The notes under the pieces: generated by a model
Database searches by the model: none
Seen by the model: the letters and a program-made list of their open reading frames with translations, nothing else
Told to the model about the DNA's origin: nothing
Translations under genes and position numbers: made by a program
Assembly (NCBI GenBank): GCA_019054805.1
Contig: JAHQIY010000003.1
Span: 806,001-870,000, forward strand
Origin: Brachionus manjavacas
Lineage: Eukaryota; Rotifera; Eurotatoria; Ploima; Brachionidae
DNA length: 64,000 nucleotides
Direction: 5' to 3'
Shown: positions 42,169 to 52,642 of the stretch, one piece after another
Numbering within the stretch: the first letter of the stretch is position 1
Layout: each line of letters begins with the position of its first letter

Positions 42169-42864
42169 GGTTTAATTTTTTGTGTTTGAATTACAAAATG
42201 TATCCAATGTTCAAATTAATTTGAAAAAGTGCGATGCTTCAAATATTTTTTTCAGTTTCAAAAAAAATTTAAAATTTTTGTTGAATTTAGATGAAATAAA
42301 AAAAATATAATTCATTTAGATCAAAATTTATTTTCAATATTTGAAAAAACTGGTTGATCTGGACCCTTTCAAAAATCTTAAATACTCAAATACATAAATC
42401 TTTGCCTTTAAATATAAAAAAATAAAAATTTAGATAAATAAAATTAATTTTTCACCCTTTAAATGTTTGACTTTGGGGAACATAGATTCATCTATTTCAC
42501 ACATTTTACCTACTCCGATAATTATTTTTTTTATCTTATTTTTTAATATTACATTTTAATTTTTTTCTAAATAGGTGGACTTTTTAGAAAAAAAATTAAA
42601 AAAGTTTTTAATCTTAAAAATTTTGACTAAAGTGATAATTTACGTTTGTTTGATGAATTTTATCAAAGACTCAATTTATATAAAGTGGAAAACAGAGCCT
42701 AGATAGTTTTTTAGCTACAAATATTATCTTAAGGATCATCATATCACAATTCGAAAGTCAAAAATTTATGAAAATAAAACAAGGTTTTCCATTCCTGCAA
42801 TATTAACTTAAAATTATTTTTTTTATTTGGATACATTTTGTAATTCAAACACAAAAATATAACC
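42169..42864. mobile_element. TIR-1 family DNA element, copy 4 (compact, 696 bp)
   Basis: Left end GGTTTAATTTTTTGTGTTTG and inverted right end close a non-coding element. It lacks the LINE tail, Gypsy, MULE and foldback insertions of the other copies, so it is the best guide to the family's bare structure: left arm to about 42360, centre with ACTTTGGGGAACATAGATTC, right arm with GGATCATCAT. Flanks (TAAT and AATG) share only AAT. Confidence 0.65.
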
Positions 42865-42879
42865 AATGTTATTTATATT

Positions 42880-43568
42880 TAAATATATATTAATAGATTT
42901 AGATTTAATTTTGAAGTGGACTCAAGATTGGCTTCTTCTCTTCAACACATCAAAATGTGTGGTTATGCATTATGGTCATAAAAACAAAGAATTCACTTAT
43001 TTTATTAATGGTAAACAGTTATCAACGTCTGAAACAGAAAGAGATCTTGGAGCTATCTTCAATACAAATCTTAAATGGAAAAATCAAGTGATAGAGGCTA
43101 CAAACAAAGCAAATTAAATGAGAGGATTCAACGCAGAGCTACGAAATTTGTTTCTTCAATTAGAAACAAACCGTATGAAAGCAGATTGAAGGCTTTGAAC
43201 ATTCCAAATCTGGTGGAAAGAAGAAAAAGAGGTGATCTAATTCAATTATACAAGTTCATGCATGGAATAGAAATGGTTGATAAAAGCAACAATTTTAATG
43301 TCACCAAAATCCAAGGAAGAGGTCACTGCCTCAAATATCACAAAGAAATTTCGAGGCTCCAACAAAGAGATTACTATTTTTTCAACAGAACCGCTAACAT
43401 ATGAAACTCATTGCCAAATCAATTAGTTGAAGCCCCCAATGTAAACAGCTTTAAAGCAGGCATTAATTGCTGGATGAGCAGCAATCAATTACATCAGCTG
43501 TCTTAGTCTGCCTTATCAGCACACTCGCTGGCTAGCCAGCTACAATCAAAACTACTACTACTACTAAT
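42880..43568 (+). pseudogene. ACT-tailed LINE, 3' copy
   Basis: Frames at 42866-43117 and 43075-43404 read LNTSKCVV-like FNTSKCVVMHYGHKNK, ETERDLGAIFNTNLKW, RIQRRATKFVSSIRNK, VERRKRGDLIQLYKFMHG and FFNRTANI. An internal deletion joins them near 43110. It ends with SFKAGINCW, stop, and an (ACT)n tail at 43549-43566. It abuts the right end of TIR-1 copy 4. Confidence 0.75.
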
Positions 43569-43584
43569 ATAAATTTTTATTAAT

Positions 43585-43690
43585 TAATATTTAAAAATAA
43601 ATGGAAAACATCGTTAAAAATGCTACTGGGAAAGATAAATCACCCAAAAAACTAAAAAAATGTCAAGTCCAGCCAACACATAAACTTTTC
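43585..43690. repeat. Relic of hAT-like MITE interior
   Basis: GGAAAACATCGTTAAAAATG, GGGAAAGATAAATCACCC and the following bases are the inverse of 62715-62780 in the MITE at 62634. Ends are lost. Confidence 0.55.
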
Positions 43691-44517
43691 GGAACTTTTA
43701 TTTCCTTTATTTCTTAGATGCATATTCTGAAAAATTAAATGAAATTCTATATTTAAATAATTTAATTTTTTAAATTTAATAAAAAGAATTGTTTTCAAGA
43801 ATTGTTTGAAGATTGTTTTCAAATTTCAAGTATTATTGGAATAAATCAAACAATTTTCTCAAATTTTTGATTTGATTTGCGACACTAATTGAATAAGACG
43901 ACGAACTTTAGTTTTAATTTGTTCTTGACTTTTTGATTAATAATTATGTTCATTATCTAAATTTTTTTAAATATCAACTTTTGAATAATAAAATAAATGC
44001 AATGTCTAATTAATGTAATATCCTATCATTCTTGGTTTAACATTTATAAAATGATTACTAATTTAATTTTAAAAAATAAATAAAAGTTTGTTTAGACTTT
44101 AAAAAATAAAAATTAAATTGCACTTTTTTTGCTTCAATTTTCATTTAAATAATTTATTTCCAGACTTTTTGAATTAAATGACAATTTGAGCTCGTTCAAA
44201 AAATATGTTCCTGGTTTATTATAATTTCAAAATGATATATTTTGAGCATTCGTTCAAACGAATGCAGATTTTTGAAAGCAATAAATCATAATATAGCGAA
44301 TGCATAAATACCTTGAGAAATATACCTTTACTTTTTTATTGACAAAATTTGCTTCATTTTAAATCGCGATTTTAAAATTTCAACACGACACCAATTCATA
44401 AAATGTTAATTAATTTAAAAAAAGTGACTAACTAAATTAATTTAGTCATTTTGAGTTTTTATATAATTGCTGCCTAAAAGTTTTAGAGTTTATTTTTTTC
44501 GACAAAATAGAGAAATA
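43691..44517. other. AT-rich region upstream of the Rap gene
   Basis: No coding frame. A palindrome CATTCGTTCAAACGAATG lies at about 44248-44265. The promoter is presumably here. Confidence 0.35.
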
Positions 44518-45173
44518 ATGCGCGAGTATAAGTTGGTTGTGCTTGGAAGCGGAGGTGTCGGGTAAGTTTCTTCGCTTCAATGAACAACTCAGTCAACATG
44601 CCTTTTTTTCTCTAAAAGTAAATCAGCTCTGACTATCCAGTTTGTTCAAGGAGTTTTTGTGGCAAACTACGATCCGACCATTGAAGACTGCTACAGAAAA
44701 GTAAGAAATTATTTTTTTTGCCTAAATTAAAAGTGTGATTTTAGAACATGACAATAAAAGGCCAACAGTGCGCTGTGGAAATACTGGACACCGCTGGAAC
44801 CGAGCAGTTTACAGCAATGAGAGATTTGTACATGAAAAATGGCCAAGGGTTTGTGCTTGTCTATTCCATAACATCTCAGGCGACTTACAATGACTTGTTC
44901 GACATCAGGGAACAAATAGAGACAACCAAAGATTCGACTGAGGTGCCCATGATTTTGGTGGGGAACAAAAGTGATCTGGAGGAAGACAGAGTTGTGACTC
45001 GTGAGCAGGGCATTCAGCTGGCCAGGTCTTTCAATTGTGCGTTCATGGAGACCTCGGCCAAAAACCGGATAAATGTAGATGAAATTTTTTTTGATTTATT
45101 AAAGCAGATTGACAAGAGGTACCCCGAAGAGAAGAAAAAAATTCCGAAAAAAAAGAGATGCAATTTTCTATAG
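44518..45173 (+). CDS. Rap1: Rap1-like small GTPase, three exons
   Basis: Exons 44518-44561, 44619-44700 and 44745-45173 (GTAAGT...AAAG, GTAAGA...TTAG) make 184 codons, the usual Rap1 length. Motifs: P-loop GSGGVGKS (10-17), effector loop [11 protein letters not shown] (32-42), DTAGT (57-61) with the Rap-specific Thr61 in place of Ras Gln61, NKSD (116-119), ETSAK (145-149) and a C-terminal CNFL prenylation box after a KKK-rich tail. Rap GTPases switch on cell adhesion and junction signalling at membranes. The effector loop differs from the common DSYRKQ as DCYRKN. AATAAA lies 30 bp after the stop. Clearly functional and under constraint. Confidence 0.95.
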
Positions 45174-45202
45174 ATTTTTTATAAATTTTATTTTTTGTCC
45201 AC

Positions 45203-45208
45203 AATAAA
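45203..45208 (+). terminator. Poly(A) signal of the Rap gene
   Basis: AATAAA 30 bp downstream of the TAG stop. Confidence 0.65.
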
Positions 45209-46399
45209 AGTTCAGATAAATGAATGAGAATTTTACTAGTGTTATTGTGAGATATTTAAATTCTGTTTTTATTTTTTTACTCTTTATGAATTTCAATTTT
45301 TTTATTTGCATGGCGCTATTTGATAAAATAAAAAATAAGAATTCCAACTGTTAAATTTAAATTTTGCACTGAATTTAATGAAACCACCTATTTTTTATAA
45401 TAAATGGGTTTTTTATGAGTTAATTGTTTTAGCACACTTAAAAATATGATATCCACATTTACTAGATTTTCTAAACTCAGTTACTGTAAAAAACTTCTGA
45501 AGACTGAAATCACTTAAAAATTCTTATCTCTTTAAGTTTGCTGAGAAGTTATTTTTTTAAAATTTTATTACGACATATCAATTCAATCGATCTTTTATTT
45601 AATAATACTTTTTTAATCGGGCCATATAAATGAGATAAAAAAAAATGTCAATATTTAATAAAATTTAAACAAAATTAAATTAACAATTTTTTTCAAAATT
45701 TTATTGTGAGGCTTTTTAAAAAGGTTCTCAAAATGTTATTGATGCGTTGCCTTGATATAAACTTAAGTTATATTACAATCAAAATTAATTTTATTCTTCA
45801 ATATATGATATGTGTCTAAAAAACTTTTAATCTATTTAAAAAATATTGATATCTGCGTAAAATTAACCCTGAATAAAGCTAATTTCTTATCAATTTATTT
45901 TATATTTAAAACTTATCAATTCAAATATTTACATAAAACATTTTTTTATTATTTACTAATATTTTTTAGCCTTTTTTAATCAATATTTCTCATATTGTAT
46001 CCATTACCTGTGACAATGTCCACAATTTTATTGCTGTTTCAATATGAACACCAGCGGAGAAATGATCTTAATCTTCAATCAGCTAAAATATCTACTGTCA
46101 AAGAAACATATTTCAAGGCATTAAAAGATGTGAGTAGATATTCATCCATGGTAGTAATTGCTTGACACCTTTTTAAACAACTCCGAAAAATTATGAAGAA
46201 AAAATAAGAAAATAACTAGTGAAAAAGAAAGGAAATTAGAGCTCTAAAATTTGCAACAACTAATGTTTAAAGACTCTTAAAATTTGTGCACAATTTTTTA
46301 AAAATCGCCAAAAAAAAATACCAAAAAAATTTAATTTTTTCCATTTAATCAATAAAAATACCTTTTTAGTAAAAGAAAACTTAAAAAATTCTACTATTC
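45209..46399. other. Gene-free AT-rich stretch
   Basis: Only a short coding-like piece at about 46035-46160 (YEHQRRNDLNLQSAKIST, then VKETYFKALKDVSRYSS) stands out; it is not recognised and may be transposon debris. Confidence 0.35.
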
Positions 46400-46469
46400 T
46401 ATTTTTTCTTAGTACAACCATTTGTTTGGGATGATTCGAATGAGTCTCCTCTGATTCTTAGTGAAGGAC

Positions 46470-46672
46470 TGTCTAATCAGACGTAACGCTTTCCGCAACA
46501 GGGTAGCAAGAATGTGGAACAAGCTACCCGATTCAGTCATTGACGCACCAAGTGTCAACTCTTTCAAGAAGAGGATTGACGACCAAAGAACAGGCTACTC
46601 ATAGGACTCAGATTCTCTTGCTGGAGTCATCCGGCATCTCGCAGTCATCCAACTACTACTACTACTACTTTA
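46470..46672 (+). pseudogene. ACT-tailed LINE, extreme 3' fragment
   Basis: It encodes RRNAFRNRVARMWNKLPDSV and APSVNSFKKRIDD, then 3' UTR and (ACT)n at 46652-46669. Confidence 0.7.
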
Positions 46673-46674
46673 AA

Positions 46675-47565
46675 TTTGGATCGATCATCATTGATCAATT
46701 CTAAAGCCAAAGCTGACTCATGAACCGACTATAAGATCGACTAATCCCATCATGTTTGCTCTTTAACTCTCAAAAATTCTCGTTTATCTCACCGTTTTGC
46801 ACTTTGGATTCCATTTCCTTAAAAATTATCAATAATTCAGATAGTTTAAATTAAATGTTCTTGCCTCTTATCCTTTTGTTAGACTTTTGCAAGACTTTTG
46901 ATATGGAAATTAAGAGTTTCGTCTTCAGAATTGAGTAATACGCTTTCACTTGATTTGGTCTGATCGACGGATTTCATAAAAAATGTTCACTTTTATCAAT
47001 AAAAACTTCAAGTCATTTACTATTTGGATGAGTGCTTTATTTAACTAGTTTGTTTATTATATCTTAAACTTAAAGATATATAAAAAAAATTTAGAGTCTA
47101 AAGAAAAATTAATTCTAAGATATATAATTTGTTTCAAAATTAACCTTTATAGTAAGATGGCCTAACTGGGTGACCTATTTTTAAAATAATTTAAATTTTA
47201 CCAAACTAAGGTGAGAAAATTTGAAATCTGATCACTTGATTTTCCCCAGGATTTTGACTCACCCATTAAGACCAATAGGTTAACTCCATTTTTTAGTAGG
47301 ATTTCCCCGCATGTTAACCCGATTGTCCCAAGATAAACCCCGATTGCCCCGAAAATTAAAAAATAAAAATTGCTCGTTTTGTATTCAAAAGGAACAAAAA
47401 AATTAATTTCATCAATAAATTTTTTATAATCGATTTGGATTTAATTAATTTTTATAAATTTTTAAAAATAACTTTTGAATAAACGAAGCTGAGATTTAAT
47501 TTTTGATAGATTATTCTAATTAAAAAAAAACAAAAACATTGACAAAACCCGAGAACAAGTATATT
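46675..47565. other. Gene-free AT-rich stretch
   Basis: No frame recognised. 47250-47360 is richer in G/C with repeated CCCGATTG. Confidence 0.3.
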
Positions 47566-47569
47566 TCGC

Positions 47570-47738
47570 ATAATAGACTATTACATACCCGGTAACTAAC
47601 TGACTACACTTAGTTTTTCAATTCATTTGAAAAACTATTATGATAAATGAGTTATTTAAGTTTTTTTAAACATTTTTTTCATATATTTTTATGCTGAAAA
47701 GACATTAGCTCAGTACAGATAAATAAATAAATAAATTA
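47570..47738 (+). repeat. Hairpin-tailed LINE 3' end
   Basis: It ends GCTGAAAAGACATTAGCTCA, GTACAGATAAATAAATAAATAAATTA; only the 3' UTR remains. Confidence 0.6.
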
Positions 47739-47739
47739 A

Positions 47740-48210
47740 TTATTTAAAGGGTTAAAAATGAATTTTCAATATTTGTTTCAAAAACAGAGAATAATTTCTC
47801 AAATAATAAAATTTACTTAAATCCCAGATTTAACAAAATTAATACGATATTTTGGTGCAAATGCTTTAGCTCATGATAAGTTAGCAGTCTAATTATCATA
47901 AAATCGGCTAAAATCAAATTTCAAATATGACTGAATCTTACTAATTGCTCCTGGTTTTTTTTAAGTCATTTTTCAGCCTCAAAAAGATAATCACATATCA
48001 AACTAAGTACTTTCTATTATTTATTTATTTGATAAAAATTTAAGACATCTAATGATAATGAGGAAAAAAAACACTGAGAGTTGTCACCCGGTTTACACAT
48101 AAAATAATTTAGCAAATTGAAGTTTCAAATCAAATTATAAGATCAAAACGATCATTTAAAATTTTAAAACTTAATTAATCTAATGATTTTGATAATTTTT
48201 TAAGAAATAA
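47740..48210. other. AT-rich stretch, nothing recognised
   Basis: No coding frame, no clear repeat ends. Confidence 0.3.
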
Positions 48211-48214
48211 ATAA

Positions 48215-48940
48215 ACGCGTAATATAATCTATACCCATAAATTTATTAAAAATAGAATAAACTTAACAGTTATTTATCAAATTGAATAAAAATGTAATAG
48301 AAAATAGAAAATTATCCTAAATTGATTAAAACAACCTTAATTTGAATAAAAAGAACATTAATTGGTTCATTAGAATTAATAAACTCATTAGATTTACACT
48401 TTTAAGATAAATTAATTGATTAAACGTTATTTCATGTGCATTTAGACTTCAGATGTTAGATTTCAGCTCGATTGGTTTGGATTTACCAATGCATAATAAT
48501 AAAAAAAGAGGCCCTCCTTCTAAAACTGTAAAGAGCCTAGAAGTTCAAGCTTCTGACCTAATTAAAGCACCTGAAGAAAATGCCATTTTCGATGATGACT
48601 TAACATCTCAAGATGATACTTCCAAGCGACCAAGTTTTGATGACAGTGTTAGTAAATTATGTGAAACTTGCGGCAAGCCTTTACAAAAAGAATTGTATTA
48701 TTATTGCGCAATAAACAAATGTAAACAAAAAAAAAATGAGTTTATTATTTTTCTAATGAATCTGATTAATCTTTAATGAATTTGATATTTTTTTAATAAA
48801 TTTGTTACTTATTTCTTTAATTTGATAATAATATAATAAATTTGTTGTATTTTCTTTTATTTTATTATAATTTAATAAATTTATGGTAAACTTTAATAAA
48901 TTTATGGTATTTTTAATAAAATTTATGGTTAGAAGTGTTA
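48215..48940 (+). mobile_element. MULE-derived element D
   Basis: CCCATAAATTTATTAAAAAT near the left end (about 48235) is mirrored by three to four TTTAATAAATTTATGG-type units near the right end (48860-48930), again inverted subterminal arrays around an AT-hook-type protein end. Possible outer flanks are AAATAAATAAAC and ATAAATAAATAC, too simple to prove a duplication. Confidence 0.5.
48453..48776 (+). pseudogene. Protein end with KRGPPSK motif and zinc-like cysteines in element D
   Basis: 107 codons. NKKRGPPSKTVKSLEVQ corresponds to the KRGKPVTTKKALMIQ segment that follows the SWIM finger in element B. An acidic linker and CETCGKPLQKELYYYCAINKC (two CxxC-like pairs) follow. No DDE domain. 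ATG 48453 may be internal. Confidence 0.45.
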
Positions 48941-49385
48941 ACGGCCATAAATAAATACTAAACATTACTTGACATTTTATGTCTAATAATGGCTCATTAT
49001 CAAATTAACATCAAAAAAAATGATCTCTAATTTATTCAACAAAAACAATCAACAATTTAAATAATTCAGGTTAATTTAATTCAAAAATTCAAATTTACAA
49101 CTTTTATCAACTCATTCAAACTTAAATAATGTTATTTTCCACTTAAATAAATTATATAATTTAAAACAGTAAATTAATTAGTCTTTAAATGTAAGTTTTC
49201 ATTAAAATCAATTATAATATTTTAACTTATTAAAATTCGACCAAAAGAGACATTTTAAAATTTCAAAAATGAAAATAAACTTGACATGTCAAGTAATTGC
49301 TTCTAATATTAAAAAAAAATATTACAATTTATATTTTGGTCTTTTGATCTTGATCTCAAACTTCAATTTGCCAATAATATCCCCA
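48941..49385. other. AT-rich stretch, nothing recognised
   Basis: No credible coding frame. Confidence 0.3.
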
Positions 49386-49389
49386 TCCT

Positions 49390-49915
49390 ACAATACCCCA
49401 ATGATTGATGAACTAAAACACCGTTGTATCAAATTTATTAATCTTGAATAAAAATGTTCAAAAGTTTTTTCTCCACTTTTTGATTTGGTCATTGGTTCAA
49501 TTAGGTTATTGTTGTTCCTTAAAATATAATTCAAATTTCTTGAGTCATTTTTCTTTAATTTTTCTACCCAGAGGAAGACTCTCCATCGCTGTTGAAATGC
49601 TGATTCCCTCTCCTAGTTCGGCTTTGGTTGGTTTGAGTTGGTTTTAGTCGGTCGGAGTTTTTTTAATAAAAAAAACAAATAAGGGGAAAAAAAGAAAAAG
49701 CAAAAATTAAAAATTAACATTTTAAAGGAGATACTTTTGCATTTTGTCTTATCTGATTAACTTTTTATTAATGATTGATTAATTTTTCTTTTAACTCTCA
49801 TTAACTTTTTTCATATTTTTATTTCTATTTTTTGATTTTAAACTTAATTTTTATTTTTATTTTTTTTTTTATTCTGAAGGAGCTTAAGCTCTTAACAAAT
49901 AAATAAATAATAATA
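49390..49915 (+). pseudogene. Hairpin-tailed LINE relic
   Basis: It starts IDELKHRCIKFINLE, the counterpart of VDEIKERCNKRLN in better copies, then loses frame. The 3' UTR and CTGAAGGAGCTTAAGCTC hairpin are at about 49872 with an AAAT tail to 49912. The 49430-49560 stretch is repeated at 54090-54205. Confidence 0.6.
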
Positions 49916-50336
49916 ATTTTCTAAATTTTATAACTTGATTAAATGCAAAGATATTCTTTTAATTAATTCAATTAGATAAATTTAAAAAAAAATAAAACAT
50001 TAAAATTTTTTTGAAAGCTATTGAAAACGCTTTCTTTTATTGGGGTAAAATGACTCAAAATGAGTCTCAGTCGTCGTCCCGAGTCTGACTGGAACTCGGA
50101 CTCGTAAGTCATCTCTTGAAAATCATTTGATTCTGACTAGAGTCGAGCCATAAGAAACTAAATGATTCTGACTCAGACTCAGTCATCTCAAAAAAGTCAA
50201 GTATGTAAATATTCTATTCTGTATCTAATCTATCCTTATCTATTCTGTATATACAAAAAAGAGATTATATATTATTTTATTATGCTGCGCTTATAAGCGC
50301 GTAAAATTGAGTATATATACAGTAAATATGTACATC

Positions 50337-50837
50337 ATGTGTATAAGAAAAATGATTGATAAGAAAATGTACAAAATAGTCACATGATGAACTACAGAGT
50401 TGAGCAAAAGTCATCAAGTCAAAGTCAAGTCAAGTCAATTGACTTGACTTCAAATTTTTTTATTAAAGTAAAGTCATTTGACTTGACTTCAAATTTTTTT
50501 TTAATGGTTACGGCAATTTTTGTGTATGGAACGGCAACTAAGACATTGGGCCGCCTATTTGAGCCGACGGAACGGTGAATATTTAATGGGAACGGCTATT
50601 TTTGTCGATGGAACGGCAAATATTAGGGGGGAACGCCAATTGTTTTGAAAAGATTTCCAAGATTTTCAAGTCAAGTCGCTGACTTGACTTTGAAAAGACT
50701 TTAAAAAGACTTTTTTTTTGACTTTTGCCCAAGTCTGATGAACAATGAAGTCAAGATAAAGTAAAAATTAAGACATCAAAAACCGATCAATAATTAAACA
50801 TTTTGCGCCTGTCATTACTAACAAATTTTCTATTTTA
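50337..50837. repeat. 150-bp direct repeat, copy A (split by a MITE)
   Basis: 50337-50394 plus 50746-50837 equals 51983-52132 with a few substitutions (starts ATGTGTATAAGAAAAA, ends AATTTTCTATTTTA). The two copies exactly flank the ACT-tailed LINE at 50838-51982. Confidence 0.85.
50395..50737. mobile_element. hAT-like MITE, CAGAGTTG family, with natural empty site
   Basis: Ends CAGAGTTGAGCAAAAGTC and GACTTTTGCCCAAGTCTG; octamers ATGAACTA (50387-50394) and ATGAACAA (50738-50745). The uninterrupted sequence ATGAACTATGAAGTC in copy B (about 52033) is the empty site. The interior includes four to five GGAACGGC repeats (50520-50635). Confidence 0.85.
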
Positions 50838-51982
50838 GTAGTAGTAGTAGTTCTTGCTGCGAAATCCTAACAAGTAGGAAATCTGAGCTCATCACCGCTT
50901 AAAGGCGTATTAAGCTTTAGCAGCCAATTCTGTTAAACCTATCTAATGCTACTTTGAAGCCATTAACTGTCTTAGCTTTAACCACCTCCCCAGGAAGTCT
51001 ATTCCAGTGCGGAGCTACTCTGTTCGAGAAAAAAACGTGTCTAGCACTCACTGCGGCACAAAAATCATTTCTTTTTTGTGCTGGAAAACTATCTCTTTGA
51101 ACTTTTGCGCTGTTTCCTCTTAACCTCGGTATCGGTCCATTCCTGCCAACAGGATCCAGAAGTTCTCTGGTAAACGACACTTTTTCATGACCATTAATCA
51201 CTTTAAAAACCTCAATCAAATCATCTCTCACCCTTCTCTCACTAAGTTTTGTTAAACCCAATCTGGCAAGCCTTTCCTCGTATGAAATTTCTCTTAGTGA
51301 CCAAGGAATTTTCGTTGCACGCTCTTGTACTTTTTCCAACGCTTTTACGTCACCTTTTTTGCTCGGATTCCAAACTTGAACTGCATAGTCGAGGTGAGGT
51401 CTAACCAAAGACATATAAAGCTTCAACCAAAGAGTTTCTTCTCTACTTAAAAATGTGCTTTTAAGAATTCCGAGTACTTTATTTGCTTTCGCGCACGCGT
51501 TCTTTACTTGACATGTCCGTTTAAGGTCTGAAGACACCATAACGCATAGATCCTTTTCACACTCAGTGGTACACAGTTGATTTTTATCCAATCCCTCTTT
51601 TCCCGATGTTTCATACGAGAATCTAGCATTGAGCCTTCCAAAATGCATAATCTTACATTTTTGAGCACAGAGACCCATTCTCCATACATCAATCCATTCA
51701 CACAGAGCATCTAGGTCTTTCTGCCCTATCACACAAGTTGTTAATTACTCCAAGAATCTTCGAGTCATCGGCATAAATTTCTATTTTGTTTGAAATAATG
51801 TCAGGTAGGTCGTTTATGTATATCATAAAAAGCAAAGGGCCAAGCACAGACCCTTGAGGTACGCCACTCAGTACTTCTGACCAATCCGAAACTGCATCTC
51901 CAAGCACAACGCGCTCAACCCTTCCGCTTAAAAAGTCCTTAAGCCATTCGATCAACCGTTTACTCAGTCCGTAACTGCTCAA
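50838..51982 (-). mobile_element. ACT-tailed LINE, longest copy, flanked by 150-bp direct repeats
   Basis: On the minus strand 51698-51982 encodes LSKRLIEWLKDFLSGRVE, SGVPQGSVLGPLLFMIYIND (motif B) and IYADDSKIL (motif C). After a frameshift, 50917-51732 encodes CEWIDVWRMGLCAQKCKIMH, YMSLVRPHLDYAVQVWNPSK, ERRVRDDLIEVFKVINGHE and FFSNRVAPHWNRLPGEVV. This order fits the CR1/Jockey superfamily. 5'-truncated upstream of motif B. The (ACT)n tail is at 50838-50851 and ends exactly at the repeat boundary. Confidence 0.85.
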
Positions 51983-52132
51983 ATGTGTATAAGAAAAACG
52001 ATTGATAAGAAAATGTACAAAAGAGTCACGTGATGAACTATGAAGTCAAGATAAAGTAAAAATTAAGACATCAAAAACTGATCAATAAATAAACATTTTG
52101 CGCCTGTCATTACTAACAAATTTTCTATTTTA
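51983..52132. repeat. 150-bp direct repeat, copy B
   Basis: Uninterrupted counterpart of 50337-50837; see the LINE between them. Confidence 0.85.
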
Positions 52133-52232
52133 ACTGTCTTTTATATCAAATTTTATCTCATTTTTTCTTCACACTTTTTTTTTATCTGAAGGATCTTTAG
52201 CTCAGCATGGACAAAACAAATAGAATCATATA
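52133..52232 (+). repeat. Hairpin-tailed LINE 3' end
   Basis: TCTGAAGGATCTTTAGCTCA with GACAAAACAAATAG is a decayed terminus; no coding part. Confidence 0.5.
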
Positions 52233-52642
52233 AACATCATATAGAATTATTTATCCATTTTTTTTGTTTTATTTATTTTATTTTATTCAACTTAATTTTC
52301 AATTTTTTTTTATTTATATTTTTTTTATTTTTTTTTTATCATTTTATACAAAAGAAAAGATAAAACTGTAAAATGCGTCAATTGAAAGCAAGTCACGCAA
52401 ATTAAGTCTCTGCAATGACTGTACAATTTAAGTTCAATGATTTTCTAATTTTAAGAATCACACTGCCCCAATGTTAAATTAAATTTTTTCAAAAAACTTT
52501 TCGTGTTGCATTTTTTAGCTGAGAATTAAGCAAATGTTCATCATACAAAATAAGATTAGCATATTTTATAAAAACAAATTTTGATCATGAAAATGAAAAT
52601 CGATTTTTTTAAATTTAGATTTAGCAACAAATAAATAAAACA
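52233..52642. other. Upstream region of the MANSC/LDLa gene
   Basis: AT-rich, poly-T tracts; the promoter presumably lies here but no element is distinctive. Confidence 0.35.

Noticed and set aside
44727..44915. 62-codon minus-strand ORF
   Set aside because: Antisense to exon 3 of the Rap gene and crossing its intron.
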